From positions 1-11,207 of the forward strand of contig WQSV01000032.1 of NCBI GenBank assembly GCA_009787685.1: a stretch of DNA of 11,207 bases. Direction: 5' to 3'. The notes under the pieces are model-generated. The model had not been told where the DNA came from, ran no database searches, and saw nothing but the letters and a program-made list of their open reading frames with translations. The position numbers and the translations under genes are program-made. Origin of the DNA: Bacillota bacterium. GTDB lineage: Bacteria > Bacillota > Clostridia > Christensenellales > Pumilibacteraceae. Of this stretch, positions 1 to 6,250 are shown piece after piece; positions within the stretch are counted from its first letter, which is position 1; each line of letters opens with the position of its first letter.

Positions 1-31
1 CTATTCCTTTAGCTTTATTGCGTTTATTTAG

Positions 32-60
32 TTGATTTTAATTATTTTTTATGCTACAAT
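32..60 (+). promoter_or_regulatory. Predicted sigma-A-type promoter for topA
   Basis: A -35 like TTGATT (32-37) is separated by exactly 17 bases from a -10 TACAAT (55-60). A TG sits one base before the -10 (TGCTACAAT), making an extended -10. The architecture matches the second strong promoter in the window (5535-5563). Transcription would start near 67 and run into the TGTCCYCC array. It is the only good promoter seen before topA and could drive topA and the following gene. Confidence 0.55.
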
Positions 61-95
61 TAATTAGTAGATAAGAAGATCAATTGTAGTTTTTA

Positions 96-168
96 TGTCC
101 TCCAAATGTCCCCCAACTTCTGAAAAAGAGGGCGAAAACAGGCATTTTGTCCCCCGATTGTCCCCCAA
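96..168. repeat. Four phased TGTCCYCCRA repeats
   Basis: Four near-identical 10-mers start at 96 (TGTCCTCCAA), 107 (TGTCCCCCAA), 148 (TGTCCCCCGA) and 159 (TGTCCCCCAA). They form two pairs, each with an 11-base step, and the pairs are offset by 52 bases, about five helical turns, so all four would face roughly the same side of the DNA. The C-runs stand out in AT-rich surroundings. They lie just downstream of the predicted topA promoter. They could be operator sites for a protein, C-rich RNA elements in the leader, or the end of a lost mobile element; the sequence does not decide. Confidence 0.6.
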
Positions 169-313
169 AAGTCAAATATAGAAAAAATGGTTAAAAATGC
201 CCAAAAATAGCACTTTAGTGTAATATAGTGCGAAAAACACTGGAAAATCGAACAAAATAAAGGATAAAAGAAACTAAAAAGTGCTGATAAATGCCAAAAA
301 GGAAAACATATAA

Positions 314-2572
314 ATGAAGTTAATCATCATTGAGGGTGCGGGTAAAAAAGAAACAATCGAGAAATATCTCGGCAGTGAATACAAGGTTTTTGCGACAAAG
401 GGTCACATAAGGGATTTGCCTGTGAGTCGTCTTTCTGTTGATGTCAAGAATAATTTCACACCGAAATATGATGTTCTAAAAGACAAAACCGACATAGTCA
501 ATGCCATGAAAACAGTGGCGAAAAAGGCAGAAGTTGTCTATCTTGCGACCGACCCGGACAGAGAAGGGGAGGCGATTTCTTGGCATGTTGCACATTTGTT
601 GGGTATTGACGAAGCTGAACCAGTTCGCATAGTTTTCAATGAGATATCAAAAAAAGCAGTCCAAAACGCATTAACAGCACCTCGTCAAATCGACATCAAT
701 TTGGTTGATGCTCAACAAGCAAGAAGGGTTTTAGACAGACTAGTGGGCTATAAAGTCTCACCAGTTCTTTGCAAAAAAATCCAGAACAAACTCTCGGCTG
801 GGCGAGTTCAGTCTGTCACTCTTAAGCTAGTCGTTGACCGCGAGCGCGAAATTCGTGCGTTCAAGCCAGAAGAATATTGGCCATTTTTCTCAATATTGTG
901 CAAAGACGGAGACGAGCAAAGAATCAAAACACAACTAGTCTCCCACCTTGGACAAAAGTTCAAGTTGACAACTGCGGAAATGGTTGAAAAAGCAAAATCG
1001 GAACTTGACGGCAAAGACTATAAGGTCACAAAAATCAAAAAAAGTGTCACAAAATCCCGTCCTCCCGCACCATTCGTCACAAGCACTATGCAACAAGATG
1101 CTCTCAACAAGCTTGGATGGAACTTGAAAAAAACATCATTAATTGCCCAAAATCTCTATGAGGGTGTTGAAATAAAGGGTGAAGGAAAAGTCGCACTCGT
1201 CACCTACATCAGAACGGACTCAACCAGAGTTTCTCCAGATGCTCAAAAAGAAGCAATGGACTATATCGGTCAAAAATTCGGTGGCGACTATGTCCCAGAA
1301 AAACCCAACTTTTTTGCCTCGAAAAAAGGTGCGCAAGATGCCCATGAAGCAATTCGTCCAATCAATATTATTAGAACTCCCGACGCTCTAAAAGACAGTA
1401 TTTCAAAAGATCACTATGCACTCTATAAGCTCATTTATTCAAGATTTCTCGCCTCGCAAATGTCAGAAGCACAATATAATTCAATGAGTGTTGATATCGC
1501 GTGTGGAGACTATGGGTTTAGAGTTAGTGGGAGAACCTTGTTGTTTGCGGGCTTCACAGCAGTCTATAGCGCCTATGTTGAGAAAAAAGATGACGATGAG
1601 GATGAAGATAAAAACATTTTGCCCGACATGACAGAGGGTGAAATTCTCAAATTCATTGAGTATAAGTATGAACAAAAATTCACGCGTCCACCTGCTAGAT
1701 ACACCGAAGCAAGCCTTGTTAAGGCAATGGAAGAAAAGGGAATTGGACGACCAGCGACCTACACCCCAACAGTCGCCCTCTTATTCTCGCGTGACTACAC
1801 ATCAAAAGAAGGGCGCTATATCGCGCCAACCGAACTTGGTGAAAAAGTAACGGATATGCTTGTCAAATATTTTGAAGACATCATGGATATAACTTTCACC
1901 GCCCAAATGGAAGAAAAACTCGATACTATCGAGGATGGAGGAGTTGTTTGGCAATCAGTCGTTGGAAATTTCTACGAAGGATTTGAGGACAAAATTAAAA
2001 ACGCTATGGGAGATGACTACACCTTGAAAGAACCCGATGAAGACACTGATATCAAGTGCGAAGAGTGTGGAGAAATGATGGTCAAAAAGACTGGACGATT
2101 TGGAAAATTTGTTGCATGTCCGGGCTATCCAAAATGCAAAAATATCAAAAACATTGATGCAAATGGCAACATTGTTTCAAAAGAAGAAAGAGTAGCAGCG
2201 CAATTATCCGATGAAATTTGTGAAAAATGTGGAAAGCAATATGCAATCAAAAAAGGAAGATATGGAAACTTTCTTGGTTGCTCGGGCTATCCAGAATGCA
2301 AAACCATCAAGAACTTGCCAAAAACAAATGCTCCAAAATCAAGCAACCGTGAAGATGGAATAGACTCGCTCAATCCACCTCCAGCAGGAAATGGAGAATT
2401 GGTGTCAGAGAATGGAGATGGTGAAAATAATTCAACTGCTTCTAATATTTTTGCGGAAAAATGTGAAAAATGCGGAGCAGACTTTGCCGAAAGAAAAGGA
2501 CGTTTTGGGCCTTTTCTCGGTTGCACTGGATATCCAAACTGCAAAAATATCAAAAAAATGCCAAAAAACTAA
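314..2572 (+). CDS. topA: DNA topoisomerase I (type IA)
   Basis: This enzyme relaxes negatively supercoiled DNA by cutting and passing single strands. The 752-residue protein has an N-terminal TOPRIM domain with the acidic cluster D80-P-D82-R-E84. The active-site tyrosine is Y298 in the motif TYIRTDSTRVS. Three C-terminal four-Cys zinc ribbons follow (C582/585/602/608, C636/639/656/662, C717/720/737/743), the last two joined by a linker of about 50 residues rich in Asn, Gly, Ser and Pro. The first motif reads IEGAGKKETIEKYLG instead of the usual VESPAKAKTI, but the catalytic Glu (E7) and the Lys (K11) equivalent to E. coli K13 are kept. The start is supported by AAAAAGG (295-301) before ATG 314, a weak ribosome site, and by the N-terminal motif beginning at residue 3. 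The next gene starts 34 bases downstream, so the two are probably co-transcribed. Confidence 0.97.
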   Translation: MKLIIIEGAGKKETIEKYLGSEYKVFATKGHIRDLPVSRLSVDVKNNFTPKYDVLKDKTDIVNAMKTVAKKAEVVYLATDPDREGEAISWHVAHLLGIDEAEPVRIVFNEISKKAVQNALTAPRQIDINLVDAQQARRVLDRLVGYKVSPVLCKKIQNKLSAGRVQSVTLKLVVDREREIRAFKPEEYWPFFSILCKDGDEQRIKTQLVSHLGQKFKLTTAEMVEKAKSELDGKDYKVTKIKKSVTKSRPPAPFVTSTMQQDALNKLGWNLKKTSLIAQNLYEGVEIKGEGKVALVTYIRTDSTRVSPDAQKEAMDYIGQKFGGDYVPEKPNFFASKKGAQDAHEAIRPINIIRTPDALKDSISKDHYALYKLIYSRFLASQMSEAQYNSMSVDIACGDYGFRVSGRTLLFAGFTAVYSAYVEKKDDDEDEDKNILPDMTEGEILKFIEYKYEQKFTRPPARYTEASLVKAMEEKGIGRPATYTPTVALLFSRDYTSKEGRYIAPTELGEKVTDMLVKYFEDIMDITFTAQMEEKLDTIEDGGVVWQSVVGNFYEGFEDKIKNAMGDDYTLKEPDEDTDIKCEECGEMMVKKTGRFGKFVACPGYPKCKNIKNIDANGNIVSKEERVAAQLSDEICEKCGKQYAIKKGRYGNFLGCSGYPECKTIKNLPKTNAPKSSNREDGIDSLNPPPAGNGELVSENGDGENNSTASNIFAEKCEKCGADFAERKGRFGPFLGCTGYPNCKNIKKMPKN

Positions 2573-2606
2573 GCACAAAAGCGTCGTGAACGCAACGGAG
2601 TAAAAA

Positions 2607-3470
2607 ATGTTTTTCAATCGAAAAGACGGGAAGAAAATTAAAGGACTCAAGGGTGTTGAAAAACTAATGCCATTTTTCATGCCGTCAAGAGAAGGTAGCA
2701 CAAACAAATTTTTGTTTGACGAAACGACAAAACATTTTGATGCCTACATTCTAGAAAAACAACAAACGGAAGGAATAACCTACACTTATCGTGACCTCAC
2801 CATTGCCACACTAGTCCGAGTTTTCAAATGTCTTCCAAAATTAAATCGCTTCATAACAGCAAAACGATTTTATCAACGCAACAGCATTGATGTGACCATG
2901 ATGGTTCATTCTTCCATACAAGGAAAAGGCGATGATGTCGAGACGACAGTCAAAGTGAGTTTCACGGGAGAGGAGACTGTCAGAGAAGTAAAAGAAAAAC
3001 TAGACGCAGAAATTGAAAGAGCAATCAAAGCTGAAACGGACGCAAAACAAAAAGAAGACTCTCTTGCAAAATTGCCAACGTTTATCATGCGTTTGTTCAC
3101 TCGAACTCTTCGCATATTTGACTACTTCGGCTGGCTGAGCAAGAAATTTCTGTTTAAAATAAGTCCGTTTCACACTTCAATATTTTTTGCTGACCTCAAA
3201 TCAATCCATGTCAAATATATCTATCACCATCTCTATAACTTTGGAAACTGCTCATTTTTTTGTGCCATGGGAAAAGAACAAACTTTGCCTGTGGTCAATG
3301 AAAAAAATGAAATAATCCCAGACAAACGTCTTCAACTCGGAATTTCAGTTGATGACAGATGCGTTGATGGACTATATTTTAGTTTCATGTTGAAGGCCGC
3401 AAAAAGAATAGTAAACAACATGTCAATTTTGGAAAGACCTCCCCACGACCACGAAATTAGAAAGCATTAA
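2607..3470 (+). CDS. E2-like acyltransferase-fold protein, catalytic His replaced
   Basis: This 287-residue protein resembles the catalytic domain of 2-oxoacid dehydrogenase E2 subunits and chloramphenicol acetyltransferase. The similarity is clearest in the C-terminal half: SPFHTSIFFADLKSI (186-200), then YHHLYNFGNCSFFCAMGK (206-223), then the segment at 244-257. No lipoyl domain or E1/E3-binding domain is present, and no E1 or E3 gene is nearby. The signature D-H-R-x-x-D-G reads D249-D250-R-C-V-D254-G, so the catalytic His is Asp. The protein is therefore unlikely to be a normal E2 and may bind rather than acetylate. From memory, stand-alone relatives occur in Bacillota, some with altered DxR motifs; I could not check this. 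CGGAG (2596-2600) lies 6 bases before ATG 2607, a good ribosome site. Function is unknown. Confidence 0.72.
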   Translation: MFFNRKDGKKIKGLKGVEKLMPFFMPSREGSTNKFLFDETTKHFDAYILEKQQTEGITYTYRDLTIATLVRVFKCLPKLNRFITAKRFYQRNSIDVTMMVHSSIQGKGDDVETTVKVSFTGEETVREVKEKLDAEIERAIKAETDAKQKEDSLAKLPTFIMRLFTRTLRIFDYFGWLSKKFLFKISPFHTSIFFADLKSIHVKYIYHHLYNFGNCSFFCAMGKEQTLPVVNEKNEIIPDKRLQLGISVDDRCVDGLYFSFMLKAAKRIVNNMSILERPPHDHEIRKH

Positions 3471-3478
3471 TCTGTATT

Positions 3479-3523
3479 AGTGAATAATCGTGAATAATGA
3501 ATAGTTTAACGGTGGTTGTTAAA
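3479..3523. repeat. Half copy of the GTGAATA-type palindromic element
   Basis: The gap after the E2-like gene begins with tandem GTGAATAATC / GTGAATAATGAATAG units, the same unit type as the arms of the elements at 8881 and 10738. They run into a perfect 6-bp hairpin, TTTAAC (3505-3510) with GTTAAA (3518-3523), loop GGTGGTT. Read on the minus strand, the order is core end then arm (AACTATTCATTATTCAC), matching the 3' half of the 10738 copy. A second long arm is not evident, so this looks like a solo arm or degenerate copy. AAAGGAG overlaps its right edge (3521-3527) but is about 30 bases from the nearest ATG. Confidence 0.5.
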
Positions 3524-3581
3524 GGAGTTTTGGCTATCTCTTTCTATTAAATAAAACATGTATTTCTTTTTTGTTAAAATT

Positions 3582-4118
3582 ATGAAAAAAATATCAAAAA
3601 TAGTCTTTTCAATTATTATGCTTTTTTCTTTCACGGGATTAGTGGGGTGTCATTTTCATGGGTGCAACCTGCTTCGTCCAAGTCAACCATGGACAGAATC
3701 TTCTAGAAAAGGGATTGGCGGAATTCATCAAACGCAAGAGCAAGAGCGCTTCTTCAATATTGATGGCACTTTTAGTCACACGGTCACACACTATCGCTAT
3801 GTTTTAACATGGGACATGAATCAAGGGCCAGCAAGAGGAGTTGATTATTTTGAAATTAGGATTTTCACTCAAAACGAAAATGGAGAATGGCAAACTTTTC
3901 AAACAGCAATTGTGAGGAGAGGTGAAGTCTACAGATATACTTTTTGTTGTGGAGGTCGATCAGTATTTTATTTCTATGTTGATGATTTGGCTTATTATCA
4001 CAGCTTTGTGACCATTGATATTAGGAGTAAAAGCGGAGAAAGAGCTGGGAATTGGTGGACTGAAGACTTTGAAAGGAGAGAGCAAAACGAACATGTCTGG
4101 TGGCAACAAAAAAGATAA
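3582..4118 (+). CDS. Small secreted lipoprotein, function unknown
   Basis: The protein opens with a classical lipoprotein signal: MKKISKIV, a hydrophobic core and the lipobox L-V-G-C, so Cys23 would be lipidated and a mature part of about 155 residues anchored outside the membrane. The mature part is rich in aromatic residues and alternating hydrophobic and polar stretches (RYVLTWDM, YFEIRIFTQ, SVFYFYVDD), suggesting a small beta-sandwich. It also holds further cysteines (HFHGC near the lipid anchor and a CC pair around residue 122). I recognise no family. An in-frame ATG at 3558 would add eight residues (MYFFFVKI); the ATG at 3582 was chosen because MKK followed by the hydrophobic core is typical of signal peptides. 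Neither start has a well-placed ribosome site. Its 3' end overlaps the trmFO start by 26 bases, implying joint transcription. Confidence 0.75.
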   Translation: MKKISKIVFSIIMLFSFTGLVGCHFHGCNLLRPSQPWTESSRKGIGGIHQTQEQERFFNIDGTFSHTVTHYRYVLTWDMNQGPARGVDYFEIRIFTQNENGEWQTFQTAIVRRGEVYRYTFCCGGRSVFYFYVDDLAYYHSFVTIDIRSKSGERAGNWWTEDFERREQNEHVWWQQKR

Positions 4119-5478
4119 CATAACCATAATCGGAGCAGGGCTCGCGGGTTGTGAAGCAGCGTGGCAAATTGCGTCTCGCGGTTTTTCTGTGACTCTCGTT
4201 GACTCAAAACCAAGCGTTCTTTCGCCTGCTCACAAAAGCCAAGATTTTTGTGAATTAGTTTGCTCAAATTCATTAAAAGGGGAAGGACTTGCAACGTCAC
4301 AAGGACTACTCAAAAAAGAACTAGAAATGCTAGATTCCTTTGTTCTAAAGTGCGCAAACGAAACACGTGTTAAAGCAGGCGGAGCGCTTGCAGTAGACCG
4401 AGAAAAATTCTCCACATTCGTCACAAAGAGAATCAAGGAAAATCCTCTTATCACAATTGAAGAGAGGCTGGTTGAAAGTGTTTTTGAGGGTGAAGAGTTA
4501 AGAGTGAAGTGTGAAGATAGTGAAAACTTATCCGCTGACCCATTTTCCACTCTTAACCATCCACTCTATATTGTCGCAACTGGTCCCTTAACAATCGGAC
4601 CACTTAACGATTTTCTCAAAACTGAATTCAACAACAATCTTCATTTTTTTGATGCAGCCGCTCCAATTATTTCCGCGGACACCATCGACATGAGTTCAGC
4701 ATTCGTTCAAGATCGCTATGACAAAGGCGATGGGGACTATATTAATTGCCCAATGAACAAAGAGGAGTATGAACACTTTCAACGAGAGCTAACAAAGGCA
4801 GAATGCATCATCAAGAAAGAATTTGAAACGAAAGATCTTTTTTCGGGGTGTATGCCAATTGAAGAAATGGCAAGACGTGGTGTTGACACCATGCGCCATG
4901 GTCCACTAAAACCAGTCGGACTAACTTGCCCAAAAGAAAACAGGCGCCCATATGCTGTTGTTCAACTTCGTCGAGAAAACGCACACGGCACAATGTTTAA
5001 CCTTGTTGGTTTTCAAACGAACCTCAAATTCGGCGAGCAAAAAAGAGTTTTTTCGCTCATTCCAGCTCTCAAAAACGCAGAGTTCTTGCGCTATGGAGTC
5101 ATGCATCGGAACTCGTTCATCAATGCCCCCAAAACAATTAATCGCTTTTTCCAAACCCAAAAGCATCCAAGCATCTTCATCGCGGGTCAACTCTCTGGAG
5201 TCGAGGGCTATGTCGAGAGCATAATGAGCGGGCTAATAGCTGGAATAAACGCCGTTAACCTAATTGAACAAAAACCACTTTTCTGCCCTCCCAAAGGAAC
5301 AATGAGCGGAGAACTTTGTCACTATCTTGAGCAACCAAACGAAAACTTTCAACCAATGAATGCAAATTTTGGACTCTTGCCACAACCCGAAATCTCAAAA
5401 AAGAAACTTCCAAAAGCAGATAAAAAAATGTTGCAGTCGGAGAAAGCACTTGAACTAATGCAGAACAAAATAATATAG
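4093..5478 (+). CDS. trmFO: tRNA m5U54 methyltransferase, folate/FAD-dependent
   Basis: TrmFO methylates uridine 54 of tRNA to ribothymidine, using methylenetetrahydrofolate and FAD in the cytoplasm. The 461-residue protein starts with a Rossmann FAD motif GAGLAG (14-19). It carries the family hallmarks FCELVCSNSLKGE with C57, ETRVKAGGALAVDRE (90-104), SGCMPIEEMARRG with the second key cysteine C253, and the C-terminal FAD motif AGQLSGVEGYVES (364-376). Length fits the family (about 435-460). The frame is open back to 4015, but ATG 4093 was chosen because it lies 16 codons before GAGLAG's end and has GAAAGGAGAG (4071-4080) upstream, a slightly long spacing. The start overlaps the preceding lipoprotein gene. 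Its last codons (LMQNKII) fall within an inverted repeat that continues past the stop. GlyA, encoded downstream, makes the methylenetetrahydrofolate it consumes. Confidence 0.96.
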   Translation: MSGGNKKDNITIIGAGLAGCEAAWQIASRGFSVTLVDSKPSVLSPAHKSQDFCELVCSNSLKGEGLATSQGLLKKELEMLDSFVLKCANETRVKAGGALAVDREKFSTFVTKRIKENPLITIEERLVESVFEGEELRVKCEDSENLSADPFSTLNHPLYIVATGPLTIGPLNDFLKTEFNNNLHFFDAAAPIISADTIDMSSAFVQDRYDKGDGDYINCPMNKEEYEHFQRELTKAECIIKKEFETKDLFSGCMPIEEMARRGVDTMRHGPLKPVGLTCPKENRRPYAVVQLRRENAHGTMFNLVGFQTNLKFGEQKRVFSLIPALKNAEFLRYGVMHRNSFINAPKTINRFFQTQKHPSIFIAGQLSGVEGYVESIMSGLIAGINAVNLIEQKPLFCPPKGTMSGELCHYLEQPNENFQPMNANFGLLPQPEISKKKLPKADKKMLQSEKALELMQNKII

Positions 5479-5527
5479 GGTAGAATTCCTAACTCTAAAA
5501 ATTATTCTGCATCCCACATTCTGCATT
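5457..5527. repeat. Palindromic element at the trmFO 3' end
   Basis: AATGCAGAA (5457-5465), inside the last trmFO codons, is a perfect inverted match to TTCTGCATT (5519-5527). A second copy, TTCTGCAT, lies at 5505-5512, so the right arm is a tandem pair of ATTCTGCAT spaced by CCCAC. The middle includes GGGTAGAATT, similar to GGTTAGAATT in the core of the 10738 element. The arrangement (core flanked by arms of short tandem units) matches the other elements though the unit differs. No U-run follows, so it is not a typical intrinsic terminator. Confidence 0.45.
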
Positions 5528-5534
5528 AAATCAT

Positions 5535-5563
5535 TTGCAACAAAAGAAATCATGTGCTATAAT
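5535..5563 (+). promoter_or_regulatory. Predicted strong promoter for hslVU
   Basis: TTGCAA (5535-5540) and a perfect TATAAT (5558-5563) are separated by 17 bases, with TG one base before the -10 (TGCTATAAT). Start of transcription would be near 5570, giving a leader of about 36 nt before hslV. This is the best promoter match in the window and separates hslVU transcription from trmFO. Confidence 0.72.
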
Positions 5564-5586
5564 ATCACCATACTAGAAAAAACATC

Positions 5587-5601
5587 TTAGGAGAAACCTA
5601 A
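5587..5601 (+). promoter_or_regulatory. hslV ribosome site in a small hairpin
   Basis: AGGAG (5589-5593) is the ribosome binding site for hslV, ending 12 bases before ATG 5606. It sits in the palindrome TTAGG-AGAAA-CCTAA, a 5-bp stem with a 5-nt loop, so part of the site could be base-paired in the short leader. A heat-labile stem would suit a heat-shock protease gene, but the stem is short and this is only a suggestion. Confidence 0.35.
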
Positions 5602-5605
5602 AAAA

Positions 5606-6148
5606 ATGAGCAATAATTCACTTCATGCAACGACAATCGTTGCAGTTAAAAAAGGCGGAAAAACCGCAATAGCAGGTGACGGACAAGTCACAATGGGACA
5701 AAGCGTTGTCCTCAAAGGAAATGCAGTCAAAGTTCGCAGATTATTTGACGACAAAGTCATAACAGGCTTTGCAGGCTCTGTCGCGGATGCATTCACTCTT
5801 TCGGAGCGCTTTGAAGAGATGCTTCACAAACACAACGGAAACTTGACAAGAAGCGCGGTCGCGCTCGCACAGCTTTGGCGCGGAGACAAAATGCTCAGAA
5901 ATCTTGAAGCAATGCTAATCGTTGCTGACGCAAACGAACTGCTTATTTTGAGCGGAACAGGCGACGTTATTGAGCCAGAAAACGGAGTTTGTGCAATCGG
6001 AAGCGGAGGAAACTATGCCCTATCAGCCGCTCGCGCACTTGTCGAAAACACAAAAATGAGCGCAAAGGATATCGCACTCGCAGCAATGAAAGTTGCAGGA
6101 GACATTTGCGTTTTCACAAACAACAATGTCGTTTGCGAAGAAATTTAA
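5606..6148 (+). CDS. hslV: HslV (ClpQ) peptidase subunit of HslUV protease
   Basis: HslV forms the proteasome-like two-ring peptidase chamber that degrades proteins fed to it by the HslU ATPase. The 180-residue sequence shows HATTIVAVKK at the N-terminus, GDGQVTMG (24-31), the catalytic lysine region VKVRRLFDDK (41-50), GFAGSVADAFTL (54-65) and IGSGGNYALSAARAL (131-145). By family analogy the Thr nucleophile is T9, exposed by removal of an eight-residue propeptide MSNNSLHA, as in several Bacillota homologues. The Bacillus subtilis homologue CodW has been described as using an N-terminal Ser, and Ser2 is present here, so the active residue is not certain. It has its own promoter and ribosome site and is followed after 102 bases by hslU. 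Confidence 0.97.
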   Translation: MSNNSLHATTIVAVKKGGKTAIAGDGQVTMGQSVVLKGNAVKVRRLFDDKVITGFAGSVADAFTLSERFEEMLHKHNGNLTRSAVALAQLWRGDKMLRNLEAMLIVADANELLILSGTGDVIEPENGVCAIGSGGNYALSAARALVENTKMSAKDIALAAMKVAGDICVFTNNNVVCEEI

Positions 6149-6154
6149 ACACTA

Positions 6155-6227
6155 ATTGAATATGTAATATTGAATATGTAATATTGAATAAGTTCGTTAA
6201 GATTTTTTTAATCATATTTTGACAACA
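6155..6227. repeat. Tandem 14-bp repeat plus conserved core between hslV and hslU
   Basis: ATTGAATATGTAAT occurs twice head to tail (6155-6168, 6169-6182) and is followed by a partial third unit ATTGAATAAGTTC (6183-6195). Then comes a 32-base AT-rich core (6196-6227) that aligns closely with the core of the 10738 element: both begin GTTA, carry a T-run followed by TTAAT, then ATTTT, and end ACAACA. The right arm is degenerate; only CATATT (6228-6233) could pair with the repeated AATATG. It appears to be a copy of the family that has lost its 3' arm, or whose arm was never long. Confidence 0.6.
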
Positions 6228-6250
6228 CATATTAAATAAAAGAGGTAATC

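Larger units (their letters stand above)
1..313. other. Gene-free leader region upstream of topA
   Basis: No gene is visible here. All three forward frames carry a stop codon within the first 35 bases, so only the extreme tail of an upstream gene could be present, and it cannot be identified. The region holds a promoter (32-60), four phased TGTCCYCC repeats (96-168) and an AT-rich stretch up to the topA start. A modest hairpin can be drawn at 130-153 (GGG..AAAA pairing with TTTT..CCC around a 2x2 internal loop). Short inverted matches include GCACT 210-214 with AGTGC 227-231. If the promoter is used, topA mRNA would have a 5' untranslated leader of roughly 245 nt, long enough for leader regulation. 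I recognise no known riboswitch in it. Confidence 0.6.

Noticed and set aside
1..35. C-terminus of an upstream gene such as dprA
   Set aside because: Only up to about ten codons could remain in any frame before a stop, and none matches a recognisable protein end.
2287..2553. Antisense open frames across topA and other genes
   Set aside because: These frames lie within strongly supported genes, lack ribosome sites and recognisable motifs, and are best explained as shadows of the coding strand.
3521..3558. AAAGGAG at 3521-3527 as ribosome site of the lipoprotein gene
   Set aside because: It is about 30 bases from ATG 3558 and over 50 from ATG 3582, and an in-frame TAA at 3552-3554 prevents an upstream start in that frame.
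4015..4092. Longer trmFO starting at 4015
   Set aside because: The extra 26 residues (MILGVKAEKE...) lie in the lipoprotein coding sequence, are not part of the FAD domain, and the ribosome site favours ATG 4093.
6155..6195. CRISPR-like tandem repeat
   Set aside because: Units are 14 bases, directly adjacent without spacers, and low in complexity; no cas gene is present.
6219..6240. Perfect TTGACA -35-like hexamer upstream of hslU
   Set aside because: At 17 bases downstream the sequence is AGAGGT, the ribosome site, with no -10 at an acceptable spacing. The hexamer belongs to the conserved core of the repeat element.
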